Assembly (NCBI GenBank): GCA_021799555.1
Contig: JAJZAG010000017.1
Span: 1 to 23,892 of the forward strand
Direction of reading: 5' to 3'
From: Deltaproteobacteria bacterium
GTDB lineage: Bacteria; Desulfobacterota; Binatia; Binatales; Binataceae
Length of the DNA stretch: 23,892 nucleotides
Shown here: piece by piece, positions 22,526 to 23,892 of the stretch
Position numbering within the stretch: position 1 is the stretch's first letter
Layout: each line of letters begins with the position of its first letter
The notes under the pieces: generated by a model
What the model was told of the DNA's origin: nothing
Seen by the model: the letters and a program-made list of their open reading frames with translations, nothing else
Database searches by the model: none
Translations under genes and position numbers: made by a program

Positions 22526-23710
22526 TTAGCCCTTGGGCAGACCGAGGATTCGCTCGCCGATCATGTTGCGCTGCACCATCGAGGTGCCGCCCGCGATCGT
22601 CATCGATTCCGATTGCAAGATGCGCTTCATCCAATCGCCGCGTGGCGCGAACGGCGTATGCGACTCGAGCATCGCGTATTCGCCGAGCAGCCGCGTCGTG
22701 AACTTGACCATCCGCTGGCCAAGGTCGGTCGAGACGAGCTTCGAGATCGACGCCTCGGAGCCTGGCATCAGCCCCTTCAGCCGGCGCGACAGCGAGCGCA
22801 GTCCGTTGTATTTCTTGGCCGCGACTTCGATAGCGAACTGAGCGAGTTGCTGGCGGATGTCGTCTTCCTCGATTGCGGGAGCGCCGTTGATCCGCGTGCG
22901 CCGGGCGAGCTCGACGAGCGCGTGCAGGGTCTGCTCGGTGCCTCCGATCGTCTCGCCGATTCCGAACCGCTCGTGCATCAGCGTGGCGACCAACACCTGC
23001 CATCCCTGATTGAGCGGTCCGAGCAGATTCTCCTTGGGAACCTTCACGTCCTCGAAGAAGATTTCGTTGAACTCGGAATCGCCGGTGATCTGCTTGAGCG
23101 GACGCACGGTGACGCCGGGACTTTTCATATCGACGATCAGAGCGCTCATTCCCTTATGCTTGGGCGCATCGGGATCGGTGCGGACAAAGAGCTGGCAGAA
23201 ATGCGAGCGATGCGCGATGGTGGTCCAGACTTTTTGCCCGTTGACAACGAAGTAGTCGCCCTTGAGCTCGGCGCGGCACTGGATCGAGGCGAGGTCCGAT
23301 CCGGCGCCGGGCTCGGACATCCCTTCGCACCAGATTTCGTCGCCGGCGAGGATCGGCTGCAGGTAGCGCTTCTTCTGTTCTTCGGTTCCCCACTGCATCA
23401 GCGCCGGGCCGTTCATGATTACGCCGAGCACGTTGCATCCCATCGGCAGGCCAAGCCGGCCGAGTTCCTGCTGGAAGATGACCTGTTCGATAAATGTTGC
23501 GCCGCGTCCGCCGTATTCCTTGGGCCACGTCAACCCAGCCCATCCCGCGTCGTAAAGTTTCTTGTGCCATGCCTTGAGGCGCGCCCACGCGGCGTCGTCG
23601 CCGCTGTTCTCTTCGTCGATCTGGGCAAGCGGCGGAGGCTGATTTGCTTCGAGCCACTTCCGGACTTCCATCCGGTAGGCTTCTTGTTCGGGCGTCCAGT
23701 TGAAATCCAT
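22526..23710 (-). CDS. Acyl-CoA dehydrogenase, FadE type (heteromeric or long/branched substrate group)
   Basis: The 394-residue protein has the full acyl-CoA dehydrogenase layout, with CEGMSEPGAGSDLASIQ near 128-144 and YFVVNGQKVWTTIAH near 153-167. The C-terminal signature is IAGGTSMVQRNMIGERILGLP. The YEGT glutamate of medium-chain enzymes is replaced by Gly374, and the Glu of the usual GGTSE is Met378. The likely base is Glu247 in LMHERFGIG, which matches the helix position used by isovaleryl-CoA dehydrogenase and the E247 of mycobacterial FadE26-type enzymes. It probably oxidises branched or steroid-like acyl-CoAs; the partner subunit, if needed, is not in the window. AGGAAGG lies 10 bases before the ATG. 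Confidence 0.92.
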   Translation of the reverse strand: MDFNWTPEQEAYRMEVRKWLEANQPPPLAQIDEENSGDDAAWARLKAWHKKLYDAGWAGLTWPKEYGGRGATFIEQVIFQQELGRLGLPMGCNVLGVIMNGPALMQWGTEEQKKRYLQPILAGDEIWCEGMSEPGAGSDLASIQCRAELKGDYFVVNGQKVWTTIAHRSHFCQLFVRTDPDAPKHKGMSALIVDMKSPGVTVRPLKQITGDSEFNEIFFEDVKVPKENLLGPLNQGWQVLVATLMHERFGIGETIGGTEQTLHALVELARRTRINGAPAIEEDDIRQQLAQFAIEVAAKKYNGLRSLSRRLKGLMPGSEASISKLVSTDLGQRMVKFTTRLLGEYAMLESHTPFAPRGDWMKRILQSESMTIAGGTSMVQRNMIGERILGLPKG

Positions 23711-23797
23711 AGCAGAGAAACCTTCCTGTTTGTTTCAGCACTGCGATGCTATCGAAGATCGAGACTATTGGGTAGCGCGCGCGAGCGCGTCCGGCAA

Positions 23798-23812
23798 GCG
23801 CCGCGGCGGCGC
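23798..23812. terminator. Small GC-rich hairpin after the edge gene
   Basis: GCGCCGCGGCGGCGC can fold as a stem of 5 to 6 base pairs. It lies 15 bases beyond the stop at 23828 on the minus strand; without a T tract it is at best a weak terminator. Confidence 0.3.
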
Positions 23813-23827
23813 AGAAATACCGATCGT

Positions 23828-23892
23828 TCAAGCGCTGGCGCGCACGAGCGCGGCCTCGACGGCCTCAACTTCGCGCATGATCCGGACGACGC
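23828..23892 (-). CDS. C-terminal end of a minus-strand gene cut by the window edge
   Basis: Reading inward from the right edge, one frame gives VVRIMREVEAVEAALVRASA and a TGA stop at 23830-23828. The Glu/Ala/Val-rich amphipathic helix looks like a normal protein C-terminus. Only 21 codons are visible and the family cannot be named. The next gene on this strand starts 118 bases further on. Confidence 0.4.
   Translation of the reverse strand, partial: VVRIMREVEAVEAALVRASA

Overview
This window is GC-rich bacterial DNA. Genes are tightly packed on both strands and use standard Shine-Dalgarno sites. It looks like a chromosomal piece of an uncultured soil or sediment bacterium. Two unrelated acyl-CoA dehydrogenases, an ACAD10/11-type phosphotransferase, a CoxMSL-type molybdenum hydroxylase and a CSLREA/beta-helix surface protein would suit lineages such as Binatota or other former Deltaproteobacteria. 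That placement is inference; there is no rRNA or other phylogenetic marker in the window.

Layout. 1-1814: a zinc alcohol dehydrogenase (minus strand, cut by the window edge) faces a two-gene unit of a universal stress protein and an NTF2/SnoaL-like protein. 1815-2123: an intergenic stretch whose minus strand carries a compact promoter-hairpin-terminator unit that looks like a small RNA gene. 2124-6214 (minus): a molybdenum hydroxylase operon in the order FAD subunit, 2Fe-2S subunit, Mo-pterin subunit, followed after a strong hairpin by a MoaD/ThiS-like protein. 6358-8268 (minus): a large secreted CSLREA/beta-helix protein with a Thr/Pro linker and an ASH-like C-terminal domain. 8350-10749 (minus): an APH-fold phosphotransferase and an ACAD10/11-like dehydrogenase, a pair that recurs in bacteria and is fused in the animal ACAD10/11 proteins.

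10900-17356 (plus): a heavy-metal efflux operon with a small Cys-rich secreted protein, then CusC-, CusB- and CusA-like genes. The CusA-like pump keeps all three methionines of the E. coli Cu(I)/Ag(I) site, and the adaptor carries an extra Met-rich C-terminal domain. 17437-18153: a two-domain VOC protein. It converges on a RhlE-type DEAD-box helicase (18229-19443, minus) that uses a TTG start.

19444-20935 holds no convincing intact long gene. It contains a decayed zinc alcohol dehydrogenase N-terminus, a possible DnaE2 remnant, palindromic dispersed-repeat fragments and a 59-codon ORF placed just after a near-consensus promoter. 20936-22294 (minus): an Amt ammonium channel with a well-matched sigma-54 promoter. 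22526-23710 (minus): a second acyl-CoA dehydrogenase of the FadE type. 23828-end: the last codons of another minus-strand gene.

How the genes work together: the hydroxylase subunits form one enzyme and may share an operon with the MoaD-like protein. The phosphotransferase and first dehydrogenase probably act in succession on a hydroxyacyl-CoA. The Cus-type genes build one tripartite pump. No clearly novel multi-gene system is visible. The most unusual items are the small RNA candidate, the MoaD-like tail Gly-Gly-Gly-Ser, the adaptor fusion with its Cys-rich neighbour, and the gene graveyard between helicase and amt.
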